Source: Saprospiraceae bacterium
GTDB taxonomy: Bacteria; Bacteroidota; Bacteroidia; Chitinophagales; Saprospiraceae
Length of the DNA stretch: 37,234 bases
Direction of reading: 5' to 3'
Assembly (NCBI GenBank): GCA_020629515.1
Contig: JAHDDE010000036.1
Location: 1 to 37,234 of the forward strand
The notes beneath the pieces are model-generated. The model ran no database searches and had not been told where the DNA came from. It saw only the letters and a program-made list of their open reading frames with translations. Numbering within the stretch: position 1 is the stretch's first letter; each line of letters opens with the position of its first letter. Both the position numbers and the translations under genes were made by a program. Positions 8,395-17,017 of the stretch are shown piece after piece.

Positions 8395-9819
8395 ATGATT
8401 AAGAACTTACTTTTATTGATACTGACCGCTATTAGCTTAAGTGGATATAGTCAGACTAATATCAGAATAGAGATTGAGAACTATGATTCAGACACGATTA
8501 TATTGGCTCATTATTTTGCTGAAAAAATATTAGTTACGGATACTCTATATAGTCAGGATCAAAGAACATTTACTTACAAGAATGATTCGTCACTACTTGA
8601 GCCAGGGATGTATCTGGCAGTGACTCGACCAGCTGGAGACTACTATCAACTATTAATTAATAGTGAGGATCAAGATTTTCTAATGAATGTTGATGCGACC
8701 AGAGAAAGATCTATACTATTTGATGGAAGTGAGGAGAATACACGATTCTATGATTATATGACATTCATCAATCTGAGTCGAAAGGATATACAGAAGATTG
8801 ATAATGCCATCCAGACTACTGACTCTACCATGATCTCTATTTTAGACCAGCTCAAAGAAGATAAGAGAGTGATCAATAGTTTAGTAGAGAGACGTCAACA
8901 GGAGATTCTTAATACATTTCCAGAGAGTATTACGTCAATTTTATTGAAGTCTAATTTGCCATTTACTTTTCCAGAATTTGAAGGAACATCTGAAGAAATA
9001 GAATTAAAGAAATACGGGTATTATAAAGACAGATATTTTGACAATATCGATTTTAAGCATCCGGCTATCTTGAGGACTCCAGTGATGGATCAAAGGATCT
9101 CATACTATATAGATAATCTTACTCCTAACCAGCCTGATTCTATTATTAGATCTGTTGATAGGATACTTGGATTGATGGATGAGGGTAGTGATGCATATCA
9201 GTATTATCTCAGCAATTTTTTAAATCGCTATGGTAATTCGAAATATATAGGGATGGATGCGGTTTATGTGCATTTAGCACTTAATTATTATGGAGCGGGT
9301 AAGGCTCCATGGGTTGCTGAGGAAAATCTAAAAGAAATTGTAGGCAATGCTAAAAAAATCAAACCTACTTTAATTGGTCAGCCAGCTCCTGATTTTACAG
9401 TATTTAAAGAAGATGGAACAGCAGTGAATCTTTCAGACTTCAATAAAGATTATACCATTTTAATGTTCTGGAAGCCAGATTGTGGACATTGTACCAAAGC
9501 AATGCCGCACGTCATAGACTTCGTTGAAAAATATAAAGATCAGTCAGTTGATCTGTTAACTATATGCACAAAAACTGGTAAGAAATACGGAGAATGTTGG
9601 GAGGGAGTGAAAGAGAAAAAAATGGAGACATTGCTTAATACTGGAGATGAATATCATAGATCTCGAATATTTTCTAAATACTATGTCAACTCTACTCCAG
9701 CCATATATATCTTGGATCGTGAGAAAAAGATCAAGTTAAAAAAAGTGCCAGCGGAAAATTTGGATGCTGTGATGACTGAGTTGATGAAGATAGATGAGGC
9801 AGACGGTCGAATGAACTAA
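8395..9819 (+). CDS. Secreted thioredoxin-like protein (DUF4369/DUF5106-type)
   Basis: This is an exported thiol-disulfide protein of the kind common in Bacteroidota. The signal peptide fits best from the ATG at 8395 (MIKNLLLLILTAISLSGYSQ); ATGs at 8371 and 8374 are also open but would give a longer, polar n-region. An N-terminal beta-rich segment resembles DUF4369, followed by a helical middle region (about 115-310) like DUF5106. The C-terminal thioredoxin/TlpA-type domain carries GQPAPDF, then FWKPDCGHC with the active CxxC (Cys363 and Cys366 from this start), and a STPAIYILD cis-proline segment. Likely a periplasmic reductase or respiratory-stress factor (inference). Its stop overlaps that of the convergent esterase gene by 4 nt. 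Confidence 0.85.
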   Translation: MIKNLLLLILTAISLSGYSQTNIRIEIENYDSDTIILAHYFAEKILVTDTLYSQDQRTFTYKNDSSLLEPGMYLAVTRPAGDYYQLLINSEDQDFLMNVDATRERSILFDGSEENTRFYDYMTFINLSRKDIQKIDNAIQTTDSTMISILDQLKEDKRVINSLVERRQQEILNTFPESITSILLKSNLPFTFPEFEGTSEEIELKKYGYYKDRYFDNIDFKHPAILRTPVMDQRISYYIDNLTPNQPDSIIRSVDRILGLMDEGSDAYQYYLSNFLNRYGNSKYIGMDAVYVHLALNYYGAGKAPWVAEENLKEIVGNAKKIKPTLIGQPAPDFTVFKEDGTAVNLSDFNKDYTILMFWKPDCGHCTKAMPHVIDFVEKYKDQSVDLLTICTKTGKKYGECWEGVKEKKMETLLNTGDEYHRSRIFSKYYVNSTPAIYILDREKKIKLKKVPAENLDAVMTELMKIDEADGRMN

Positions 9820-10727
9820 AGGCTACTAAAGAATTCAAATAAAAGTTCGCCAGTGTCAAAACCTGCTTCGTTTTGAGGTGTAGGGTAGATATGCCCTAAA
9901 TTTTGGACTTTGTAATACCATAAATTCAAGCCTTGCCCATCGGTGCTTTTCCGTATCTCAGTATTGGGCTCAATAAAAGTCGTATCAATAATACTTAGCT
10001 CAAATCGGTCTAACCAATATCCCATAATAGTATCCATGTGAGGCGCTCCTCCCCATCCGCCGGCAGTGGTTAGAGAGCCATCAATTGGGACTAATTGATC
10101 GTTTACTCCTGATATTTGCAAGATTGATCTATAGACAGCTGGATTACAAGATCGCCAAGTAGCTCCACTCATTGTTCCTATAATGGAGGCCATGCCATAA
10201 AACACCTTTGGAGCTTGGCAGATTAGTGTGTAACTCATAAATCCACCATTAGACAATCCGCTGGTGTAGACTTTAGTAGGATCAAAGTCATTATCTTCCA
10301 CTAATCTCTGTGCTAAATTCACCAAAAAACCAACATCATCCACATTACTGATATTTAGATCAGCATTCCAATGTGGAGTATCACTAAAATCTACGGCACC
10401 TTGAGGATAGCAAATGGCAAAACCATATTGATCGGCCAGTCGGTCTAAATTGAGCCAAGATCTATATTGAGATGCAATGCCTTGATAGCCATGTAAGAAA
10501 AATAGTAATGGAGCATTTTCTTTTAGGGATGGAGGTTTGTAAAGAATAAATTCTCTACTTATACCATCATGAAAGAAGGTGTATTCTCCACTTTCATCAT
10601 AGGTAACCACACTTGGTGGGGATTGGATTTCTTCTTCAGTCTCACTCGTACATCCATGAGCTATGAGGATAACGAGTATTAAACTTATGCCACTATTGAT
10701 AATACTATTCCCAATTCGCCAAATCAT
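9816..10727 (-). CDS. Lipoprotein esterase, PHB depolymerase / feruloyl-esterase-like
   Basis: This is an alpha/beta hydrolase of the PHB-depolymerase/LpqC-CE1 type. The 303-aa protein opens with a hydrophobic segment and a lipobox-like IAHGC, so Cys26 is probably lipidated, followed by an acidic linker. Catalytic residues are visible: nucleophile Ser159 in GLSNGG, Asp210 in GVNDQLVP, and His279 in NLGHIYP. FFLHGYQG (77-84) forms the oxyanion region. It starts 8 nt after the stop of the GH5/CBM6 gene on the same strand, so the two are co-transcribed. This suggests removal of ester-linked groups (feruloyl or acetyl) from a polysaccharide rather than polyester depolymerisation, but the substrate is inference. 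Confidence 0.88.
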   Translation of the reverse strand: MIWRIGNSIINSGISLILVILIAHGCTSETEEEIQSPPSVVTYDESGEYTFFHDGISREFILYKPPSLKENAPLLFFLHGYQGIASQYRSWLNLDRLADQYGFAICYPQGAVDFSDTPHWNADLNISNVDDVGFLVNLAQRLVEDNDFDPTKVYTSGLSNGGFMSYTLICQAPKVFYGMASIIGTMSGATWRSCNPAVYRSILQISGVNDQLVPIDGSLTTAGGWGGAPHMDTIMGYWLDRFELSIIDTTFIEPNTEIRKSTDGQGLNLWYYKVQNLGHIYPTPQNEAGFDTGELLFEFFSSL

Positions 10728-10735
10728 AGGTATAA

Positions 10736-13450
10736 TTATCGGAGTATTTGAATTTTATGGCTGTACACTTCTCCAGTATCAAACTTTATATTAAGGGTGT
10801 ACTGTCCAGATGTGAGGCTGGACAAATCTATTTGGTTTTGTATGTGTGATGTGTTTTTGATCAACTTTCTATAGGCCGTTCTGCCCAAAGGATCGGAAAT
10901 AGATAGATCAATATCTCTCTTGTTCTTAAGTGGTATATCAAGATTTAACAAGGCACTTACTGGGTTTGGATATATAGAAATATCATTCACTATTTCGGGC
11001 GTAGCAGTAGAACTTATTAAACTAAAGTCCATCCAGTTCATGTTGAACAATGGTTCTGTAATAGTCATTCTGAGAGTGTGCTGTCCCTCTGGCAATTTGA
11101 CCCTTGCATCCGTACTTCTCCAATTTTGCCATCCACCTGTTGACGGAAAGGTAACGTCATGCAAAACCAATAGGGTCTCTCCTTGATCAACAAGTGATAA
11201 CTCCACACCGCCAACAGAGTTTTCTGATGCTGTTCTATACTCGACATTATAAACTCCACGAGTAGGAACATTGATCTGATAATCTGCATAGTCTCCCACA
11301 TCCAAGAATCCGATATTCTGTCCACCTCCTTGATCTGTAGTATTTTCTAATTGAAAACCAACTTGTGAGATATAGTCTTCTGCCTCAATTTTGGTTGGGA
11401 GAAAATGAATGAATGGTATTCTGTTTTCTACACTCCTATTTGCGAAGGTGCTTAGGGCGAGCTGGTCTATAGACTGTATATTGGTGCCATCGTAACTTAC
11501 TATTATTCTATCTTGTGCTGACAGGCTCTCGTTGAGGGATACTTTGATTAGACGATTACTTTCGGCATGCTCAACAGACGTAATACTTACAGGAACGTTA
11601 TTGACCAATACAGAGAAGTCAGAAAGATTAATATCTGATTTTATCAATGGCTTGTTGATGCTGATATAGATATTCTCTCCATCTTCTATGAATGCAGACA
11701 AAAATGATGTAGCCACTTCTTCAATTGCTTGTACCCTAATGAACTCCATACTGCTAAAGTTGAATCCATCATTGTCTACATAAAATTTGATTTTATCGTC
11801 TGAGGTAGTTAGAACAATATTCTCTAAGGTTGCTGTTCTCCATGATTGCCATCCACCTGTATTACTGATAGATTCGACAGCGCTTATTACTGCTCCATCT
11901 GATTCCAGATGAAACTTACCCGCATCAGAATCTGCAGCTATTCTGAGATTAACATTATAGACGCCATCTTCAATTATATTGACTGTGTAATTCATCCATT
12001 CGTCCGTCGCTATCCAGCCCACATTATATCCGTTGCTATTAATGTTATCTCCATTTTTCTCGATGTCGATGCCATCATTACGATAGGACCAACCATTATT
12101 CCAAGAAGTGAAATTACCAGTAGATACTTGATAATTAGCAACTTCATTATCAAAGTAGGCTGAACCCACTGCTCCCATATCAAAATCTGTGGCGTAAACT
12201 ATTCCCGGTATATTATTTTCGATGAAAGCAATAGACTCATTGGACTCCTGCTGCCTGAACATAGCGTCAATAACATCTTTTTGATACACACAATTTTTGA
12301 TCTTAAGTAGTTCTGTGATCTCCATTAGTGTACTCTTAGCAAATGAAGCACTCGGTCGAGTCCCATTACCATCCCAATAGTCTAAAAGAGATTGATACTC
12401 AGGTGTCTTTAGTACGGTAAGTGGCCCTGCTATAGATTCAATTTTCTTCATAGGCCACCAAGCCCAACCTATGTTATATTCATCAAAAAGTGATATGGCA
12501 TCTTTGAACCAGACATTAGAGTTTTCTCCTGTCTCACCAAAATATAATGGAGTATCGTAGCGCTCTCTGATATCAAGTACCCATTGTATAGTTGCTTTAT
12601 CATTAAAAGACCAATACTTATGAGGGCTGTATACCATATTGTTATCCCAGGGAGGGGTGAGATTGGTAAAATCATTAGCAAACCAGTTACCTTCAATAAA
12701 AATGATATGTTTCTGATCCACTTGCCTTATGGCATTTGTGATGTCAATATATATTTCTTTTAAGAGATCATTATTGGGTAAGTTCCAATTTGGCTCATTG
12801 ATAAGGTCATAACCTGCGACCCATGGTTCATCTTTATATCTCTCAGCAAGTCTGCGCCAAAGAGCCACTGTTTTGGCCCTATTTTCCGTGCTTTCCCATA
12901 ATGAGGGTTTGTTAGGATCATAATCAGATATGCCCTCGTCATAACCTTGCCCTCCGGGAGCGGCATGAAGATCGAGTATTACGTACATCTCATTATCCTT
13001 ACACCAATCGATCAAACTGTCAGTCATCACGAATCCTCGATCGAGCCAAGTGTTTTCTCCTCTAATAGGTTCGTCCTCGATAGGCAGAGTGAAAAGATTG
13101 TAATGCATGGGTAAACGTACAGAATTGAACCCCCATGATTTGAGAGAGTCGATATCTTCTTCAGTGACATGATGGTCCCACCATGCTTCATAGAACTGAT
13201 CGGTATCCTCTTTACCAATTAAATCCTCAATTCGTTCTCTGATTTTGTGCTGTGCATTGGCGAACCCTGCAGTCTGTAGCATATATCCTTCCTGGAGCAT
13301 CCAGCCTCCTAAACCCATACCTTTCAATGTATAAGGATCCCCATTTTCATCCACAATTTCTTTTCCTTCTGTTTTAAGAAACCCTTGTGAATTAAGGCTA
13401 ACTATAGAGAGAATAATACCAAAGAGAAGAAGTATAAACCTATTTTTCAT
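10736..13450 (-). CDS. Secreted GH5 glucanase with two CBM6-like modules and T9SS sorting domain
   Basis: This 904-aa modular glycoside hydrolase has a signal peptide (1-21, ending NSQG) and a GH5 catalytic domain (about 25-365). Within it are GMGLGGW, DLHAAPGGQG (160-169), the acid/base Glu219 in LINEPNW and the nucleophile Glu306 in YFGETGE. This resembles exo/endo-beta-1,3-glucanase-like GH5 enzymes more than plain cellulases. A first CBM6-type beta-sandwich spans about 420-575, an Ig-like linker domain about 578-675, and a second CBM6 (IEAEDY to WMDFSL) about 687-811. A type A T9SS sorting domain (SIYPNP to the C-terminal KIQILR) covers 825-904. It would be exported through the outer membrane and probably surface-attached. 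Co-transcribed with the downstream esterase and 31 nt from the upstream membrane-protein gene. Confidence 0.92.
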   Translation of the reverse strand: MKNRFILLLFGIILSIVSLNSQGFLKTEGKEIVDENGDPYTLKGMGLGGWMLQEGYMLQTAGFANAQHKIRERIEDLIGKEDTDQFYEAWWDHHVTEEDIDSLKSWGFNSVRLPMHYNLFTLPIEDEPIRGENTWLDRGFVMTDSLIDWCKDNEMYVILDLHAAPGGQGYDEGISDYDPNKPSLWESTENRAKTVALWRRLAERYKDEPWVAGYDLINEPNWNLPNNDLLKEIYIDITNAIRQVDQKHIIFIEGNWFANDFTNLTPPWDNNMVYSPHKYWSFNDKATIQWVLDIRERYDTPLYFGETGENSNVWFKDAISLFDEYNIGWAWWPMKKIESIAGPLTVLKTPEYQSLLDYWDGNGTRPSASFAKSTLMEITELLKIKNCVYQKDVIDAMFRQQESNESIAFIENNIPGIVYATDFDMGAVGSAYFDNEVANYQVSTGNFTSWNNGWSYRNDGIDIEKNGDNINSNGYNVGWIATDEWMNYTVNIIEDGVYNVNLRIAADSDAGKFHLESDGAVISAVESISNTGGWQSWRTATLENIVLTTSDDKIKFYVDNDGFNFSSMEFIRVQAIEEVATSFLSAFIEDGENIYISINKPLIKSDINLSDFSVLVNNVPVSITSVEHAESNRLIKVSLNESLSAQDRIIVSYDGTNIQSIDQLALSTFANRSVENRIPFIHFLPTKIEAEDYISQVGFQLENTTDQGGGQNIGFLDVGDYADYQINVPTRGVYNVEYRTASENSVGGVELSLVDQGETLLVLHDVTFPSTGGWQNWRSTDARVKLPEGQHTLRMTITEPLFNMNWMDFSLISSTATPEIVNDISIYPNPVSALLNLDIPLKNKRDIDLSISDPLGRTAYRKLIKNTSHIQNQIDLSSLTSGQYTLNIKFDTGEVYSHKIQILR

Positions 13451-13481
13451 GATATCATTTAGAATTATTATTGCAAATACC

Positions 13482-14270
13482 TTATCTAAAATCGTCTAAT
13501 GTGGCGCCTGTATACTCCAAGTCTTTAGCATCATTTTTAAAGTGTTCGAGTTGAGTTACGTCTTTAAAGGAGGCATAGATTATGGGATACATCATAGAAC
13601 CAGTAATAAAAATGCCAATTAAGATCACTAAAAGTCCCAACAACATCAAGAATAAGAGTATAAGATACATGGCAAAGAAGGACAGCCAGTGCTTATTAAT
13701 GAATTTTGCACTATATCTTAAAGCGTCCCAAGGCTGTAAATTATATATGCCTAACATAGGAATGGCATAACTAATCAATAGACTGGCATATAGGATCGGG
13801 ATCAAATAAAGCCAAGTAGATGAACTAAAACTTTCTAATGGAAAATCCTCTGGATTGCCATTGACCATCATCTGTAAGTTATCAACACCGAGGTGAAATA
13901 CAAAAGGCAGCATGATAATTATAGCTAAGCCCAAAATGATCAAGTTGAGTACAATTACTTTGCTGATATATTTAAATCCGTCGAAGAAATGCTCAAATCG
14001 AAAATCTTCGTTTAAATCTATTTTTTCGAGACCAAGAAATACTCCTAATCCCATACATGAACCAACGAAAAGTGAATTGAGCAAAGGGCCAATAACTGGG
14101 ATGGCATTAGCCAAAAGGGAGATCAATATAATCGAGCAAAAAATGGCTACCAGGCTTAACGGTTTTTTTTTCCAAAGTGTGTATCCTTCATCCAGATATT
14201 GGCCAATTTTAAACTGACTGTCTTGATAGGCTTCCTCCAAGTGTGTTATGGCATCTCGGTCTTGTATCAT
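13482..14270 (-). CDS. Multi-pass membrane protein of unknown function
   Basis: This 262-aa protein has a soluble N-terminus (about 1-30), then several hydrophobic segments: roughly 36-62, 65-82, 105-128, 150-172 and a long pair at 188-232. The C-terminus is short and acidic (ATLDDFR). The pattern resembles small integral membrane proteins of the DUF2189/YciC-like kind, but I cannot assign a family firmly, and no catalytic residues are evident. It lies between the 5-alpha-reductase-like gene (117 nt upstream) and the GH5 gene (31 nt downstream), all on the reverse strand. Two interleaved inverted repeats sit 22-56 nt ahead of its start codon and could control its expression. Confidence 0.8.
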   Translation of the reverse strand: MIQDRDAITHLEEAYQDSQFKIGQYLDEGYTLWKKKPLSLVAIFCSIILISLLANAIPVIGPLLNSLFVGSCMGLGVFLGLEKIDLNEDFRFEHFFDGFKYISKVIVLNLIILGLAIIIMLPFVFHLGVDNLQMMVNGNPEDFPLESFSSSTWLYLIPILYASLLISYAIPMLGIYNLQPWDALRYSAKFINKHWLSFFAMYLILLFLMLLGLLVILIGIFITGSMMYPIIYASFKDVTQLEHFKNDAKDLEYTGATLDDFR

Positions 14271-14291
14271 GCTTTTTTATTTAACACTAAA

Positions 14292-14326
14292 ATAGGAAAG
14301 TAGTAGCGTATTCCTATATACTACTT
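14292..14326 (-). repeat. Two interleaved inverted repeats in the leader of the 13482-14270 gene
   Basis: Arms ATAGGAA (14292-14298) and TTCCTAT (14311-14317) pair perfectly over 7 bp. Arms AAGTAGTA (14298-14305) and TACTACTT (14319-14326) pair over 8 bp. The arms are ordered A-B-A'-B', so as RNA only one hairpin can form at a time; the single base between A' and B' makes a pseudoknot sterically unlikely. Alternatively, this is a pair of overlapping DNA operator dyads. The element is in the 117-nt gap, 22 nt from the start codon of the reverse gene. Confidence 0.5.
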
Positions 14327-14387
14327 CAATTACAATGAGTATAATTCTCCTTTAAAATAGGGCACTTAAGTTGATAGGAGTTAATTG

Positions 14388-15140
14388 TCAAAAAGGCCAA
14401 AAGGCCTTTCTATCTTTTGGATAATCAGAAAATTGACGATGATACCATTTGTGATTAGATATTGCTCGGGGTAATAGATTGGCCAAAGTAAAAATAGCAA
14501 ATGCCAGCCCAGCGATAGACCAAGTCAAGATAGCCCATCCCATCCATTGTATAAATTCTCCAAGATAGTTGGGATTAGTTACCCGCTTAAAAAGTCCTCC
14601 ATAGGGTATCTTATATCTTATGCCGTCATCTTCTTTTCTCAAATTTATAATGATGCGATCTGAAGTATAATGTATAGTGAATCCAACAAAAAATAACACG
14701 ATACCCAAAAGAATAGTTGGGTTTACGAACCAAGATAGTGTGTCAATTGGTCTAATATAAAATAGAAATAGCCCATTGACTAAGCCATTGATGATATTAA
14801 AAAAAACGGCTGATAGTACAAGTGTCAAAGGAAAGCTCCGATTGCTCCTTTTTAATTGAAAAGGAAAGTAAAATGTGCGATAGCTATAATGCAATAACCA
14901 TAGCCCTAAGAAAATAAAGTTAGTCGTAGAAAAGTGTCTAAAATATAAAAAACAGCCTGTTATAGTTAATACAGCAGGTAGTTCCATCCAAAACCACGCC
15001 CAGCGATTGTCCATTTCAATGCCCCATCCATCTCTGTGATGTCTACCATAAGGTGCCGATATGAATAATAGCACGATAAAAATAATAGGCGCTGAAAATA
15101 GCACTAACCAAAGCAAATATTGATAGACTTCCTCAATCAT
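14388..15140 (-). CDS. Membrane protein of the steroid 5-alpha-reductase / DUF1295 fold
   Basis: This protein of about 250 aa has roughly six membrane segments and the C-terminal signature of the 3-oxo-5-alpha-steroid 4-dehydrogenase family. Visible motifs are ISAPYGRHHRDGWG near the N-terminus, TNPNYLGEFIQWMGWAI in the C-terminal third, and the closing NHKWYHRQF...YPKDRKAFWPF. Family members reduce C=C bonds in steroids or other isoprenoid or long-chain lipids using NADPH. In Bacteroidota the real substrate is not known. I place the start at the ATG 15138-15140 (MIEEVY), which overlaps the rlmH stop by 8 nt and has GGAG 12 nt upstream. The ATG at 15156-15158 adds only MEKNII and remains possible. 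Coupled to rlmH and the MFS gene upstream. Confidence 0.87.
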   Translation of the reverse strand: MIEEVYQYLLWLVLFSAPIIFIVLLFISAPYGRHHRDGWGIEMDNRWAWFWMELPAVLTITGCFLYFRHFSTTNFIFLGLWLLHYSYRTFYFPFQLKRSNRSFPLTLVLSAVFFNIINGLVNGLFLFYIRPIDTLSWFVNPTILLGIVLFFVGFTIHYTSDRIIINLRKEDDGIRYKIPYGGLFKRVTNPNYLGEFIQWMGWAILTWSIAGLAFAIFTLANLLPRAISNHKWYHRQFSDYPKDRKAFWPF

Positions 15141-15600
15141 TATGATATTTTTCTCCATTTAGAATGGTAAATGCTCTGTAGACTTGTTCCATGATTAATA
15201 GTCGTGCCATATCATGTGTGAGGGTCATTTTTGACAAGGACAGCGTATAATTGGACCTATCGAATATGGGTTGATCTACTCCATAAGCACCGCCTATCAA
15301 AAAGAAGATATGTGCTGTAGAGGCGTTCATTTGTTTTTGTAATAAAGTGGATAGTCCTCTCGAGGTGATGGATTGTCCAGTCTCGTCAAGTAGTATCAAA
15401 TAGTCTGAAGGTTTTAGTTGTTCCATTATGAGCTGCCCCTCTTTTTTCTTTTGGACATGAGGATTGCCAGAATGTTTAGGATCTTTTAGTGTTAATATGC
15501 GATGTTTACAATAATGTTTTAGGCGCTTATCAAATAGGTTGATTAGATCATCATAATCTTTATATTTGGATTTCCCAAACCATAAAAAAGTTATTTTCAT
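15133..15600 (-). CDS. rlmH: 23S rRNA (pseudouridine1915-N3)-methyltransferase RlmH
   Basis: This SPOUT-class methyltransferase modifies pseudouridine 1915 in helix 69 of 23S rRNA on assembled ribosomes. The 155-aa length is standard. The opening MKITFLWFGKSK, the SAM-binding trefoil-knot segment FLIGGAYGVD (100-109) and the C-terminal block LSLSKMTLTHDMARLLIMEQ with the terminal KYHND are canonical. The start lies 3 nt after the MFS gene stop, and its end overlaps the 5-alpha-reductase-like gene, so the three form one reverse unit. No functional link between rRNA modification and the neighbours is evident. Confidence 0.97.
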   Translation of the reverse strand: MKITFLWFGKSKYKDYDDLINLFDKRLKHYCKHRILTLKDPKHSGNPHVQKKKEGQLIMEQLKPSDYLILLDETGQSITSRGLSTLLQKQMNASTAHIFFLIGGAYGVDQPIFDRSNYTLSLSKMTLTHDMARLLIMEQVYRAFTILNGEKYHND

Positions 15601-15603
15601 GAC

Positions 15604-16938
15604 TTACTGGATGACTTCGTCAACATCATCTACAAAACGCACACAAAAAGCGGCAATAAGCATGAACACTCCTGCCAACAATATGGCATACATAGCATAA
15701 TTATTGAAGATATTATTTACAATAAACCCATTAGTAATGCTACTTGTGATCTGAGGGACTGTGATAAATAGATTGAAAATACCCATATAAATTCCCATCT
15801 TTTTTGCGGGTATGGATCCGGCTAAAATAGCATAAGGCATCGCCAAAATACTAGCCCAAGCGATACCTACTCCAACCATAGAAATTATCAATAATTCAGG
15901 AGAGGTAAACAAATACATACTTATCAATCCAATTCCTCCACATATAAGCGAAAAAGCGTGTGTGTTTTTTCTGCCGATCTTTTGTGCAATTGCAGGTAGA
16001 AAGAACGCATAAATGGCGGATACAAGATTGTAAAAACCAAATATAACACCCACCCAGTTTCCAGCTTCTTGAAAGGTATCTGAGCTGGTATCAGTAGTCG
16101 CTAAACCATAAGTATGTTGTGCCACTGCAGGTGTAGAAAATACCCACATCGAGAACAAGGCAAACCAAGAAAAAAACTGCACCAAGCCCAATTGCTTCAT
16201 AGTTTTTGGCATTTTGGCTATATCAGAAAAAATTTGTGATAGACCCTGGGATGATTCTTCCTCAGCGTCATGATCATCAAATGTAGCGAGTTCTTCTGGT
16301 GAATATTCTGGAGTTTTAATTATGGTCCATACGATGGTTATGATAAGTACTGCTGCTCCAATGAAAAAAGACCATATCACGTTTTGAGGAATAGATCCAT
16401 CTATAGCACTCATGGTTACCCCAAACCATTCACCTAAAATATAGGGAAGCCAAGATCCTATCACGGCACCGATTCCAATCAAGACGGTTTGTAGGGAATA
16501 TCCTAATGTACGTTGATCTGAAGGTAGTTTGTCAGCCACTAAAGCTCGAAATGGTTCCATAGCTACGTTAAAAGAGGCATCCATAATCATCAACATACCT
16601 GCACCAATCCATAAAGCTGGCATAAAACTGGCGAAAGCGCCAGCATTAGGCATTAATAAAAGACCTATAGCTGCGAGAATAGATCCTGTCAAAAAGAATG
16701 GCCTTCTTCTTCCCAACCAGGTCCATGTCCTATCACTATAATAGCCTATGATTGGTTGAACAATTAAACCTGTCAGAGGGGCGACTACCCAAAACCATGA
16801 GAGTTCATGAACATCAGCTCCAAAGGATTGCAGAATCCTACTGGCATTGCCATTCTGTAAGGCAAATCCCATTTGGATTCCTAAGAATCCAACACTCATA
16901 TTCCAAATTTGCCAAAAAGATAATTGAGGTTTTTTCAT
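15604..16938 (-). CDS. MFS transporter, SLC45 / glycoside-cation symporter type
   Basis: This is a 12-helix major facilitator of about 444 aa. The opening KKPQLSFWQIWNMSVGFLGIQ and the loop YYSDRTWTWLGRRRPFF between helices 2 and 3 match the SLC45-like sugar carriers that are common in Bacteroidota and usually sit near alpha-glucoside or maltose genes. A hydrophilic loop rich in Glu and Asp (about 205-240) separates the two six-helix halves. The start is the ATG at 16936-16938; an upstream TTG (16962) is open but would add eight residues not expected in the family. Likely imports a disaccharide or other oligosaccharide with a cation (inference from family). It begins the MFS-rlmH-reductase unit. 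The GH5/esterase genes lie 2 kb downstream on the same strand, so a shared role in sugar use is possible but unproven. Confidence 0.88.
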   Translation of the reverse strand: MKKPQLSFWQIWNMSVGFLGIQMGFALQNGNASRILQSFGADVHELSWFWVVAPLTGLIVQPIIGYYSDRTWTWLGRRRPFFLTGSILAAIGLLLMPNAGAFASFMPALWIGAGMLMIMDASFNVAMEPFRALVADKLPSDQRTLGYSLQTVLIGIGAVIGSWLPYILGEWFGVTMSAIDGSIPQNVIWSFFIGAAVLIITIVWTIIKTPEYSPEELATFDDHDAEEESSQGLSQIFSDIAKMPKTMKQLGLVQFFSWFALFSMWVFSTPAVAQHTYGLATTDTSSDTFQEAGNWVGVIFGFYNLVSAIYAFFLPAIAQKIGRKNTHAFSLICGGIGLISMYLFTSPELLIISMVGVGIAWASILAMPYAILAGSIPAKKMGIYMGIFNLFITVPQITSSITNGFIVNNIFNNYAMYAILLAGVFMLIAAFCVRFVDDVDEVIQ

Positions 16939-17017
16939 ACGGATTAGAAGTATTCCGACCAATATAATGCAACTCCCTCTAAATAGAAGAATATCTCTAT
17001 GTACTCTTTACAAGTGG

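Noticed and set aside
14292-14326. H-type RNA pseudoknot formed by both stems at once
   Set aside because: Only one base separates the third and fourth arms, and the first two arms touch, too short to span 7-bp helices. Alternative hairpins or DNA dyads are more plausible.
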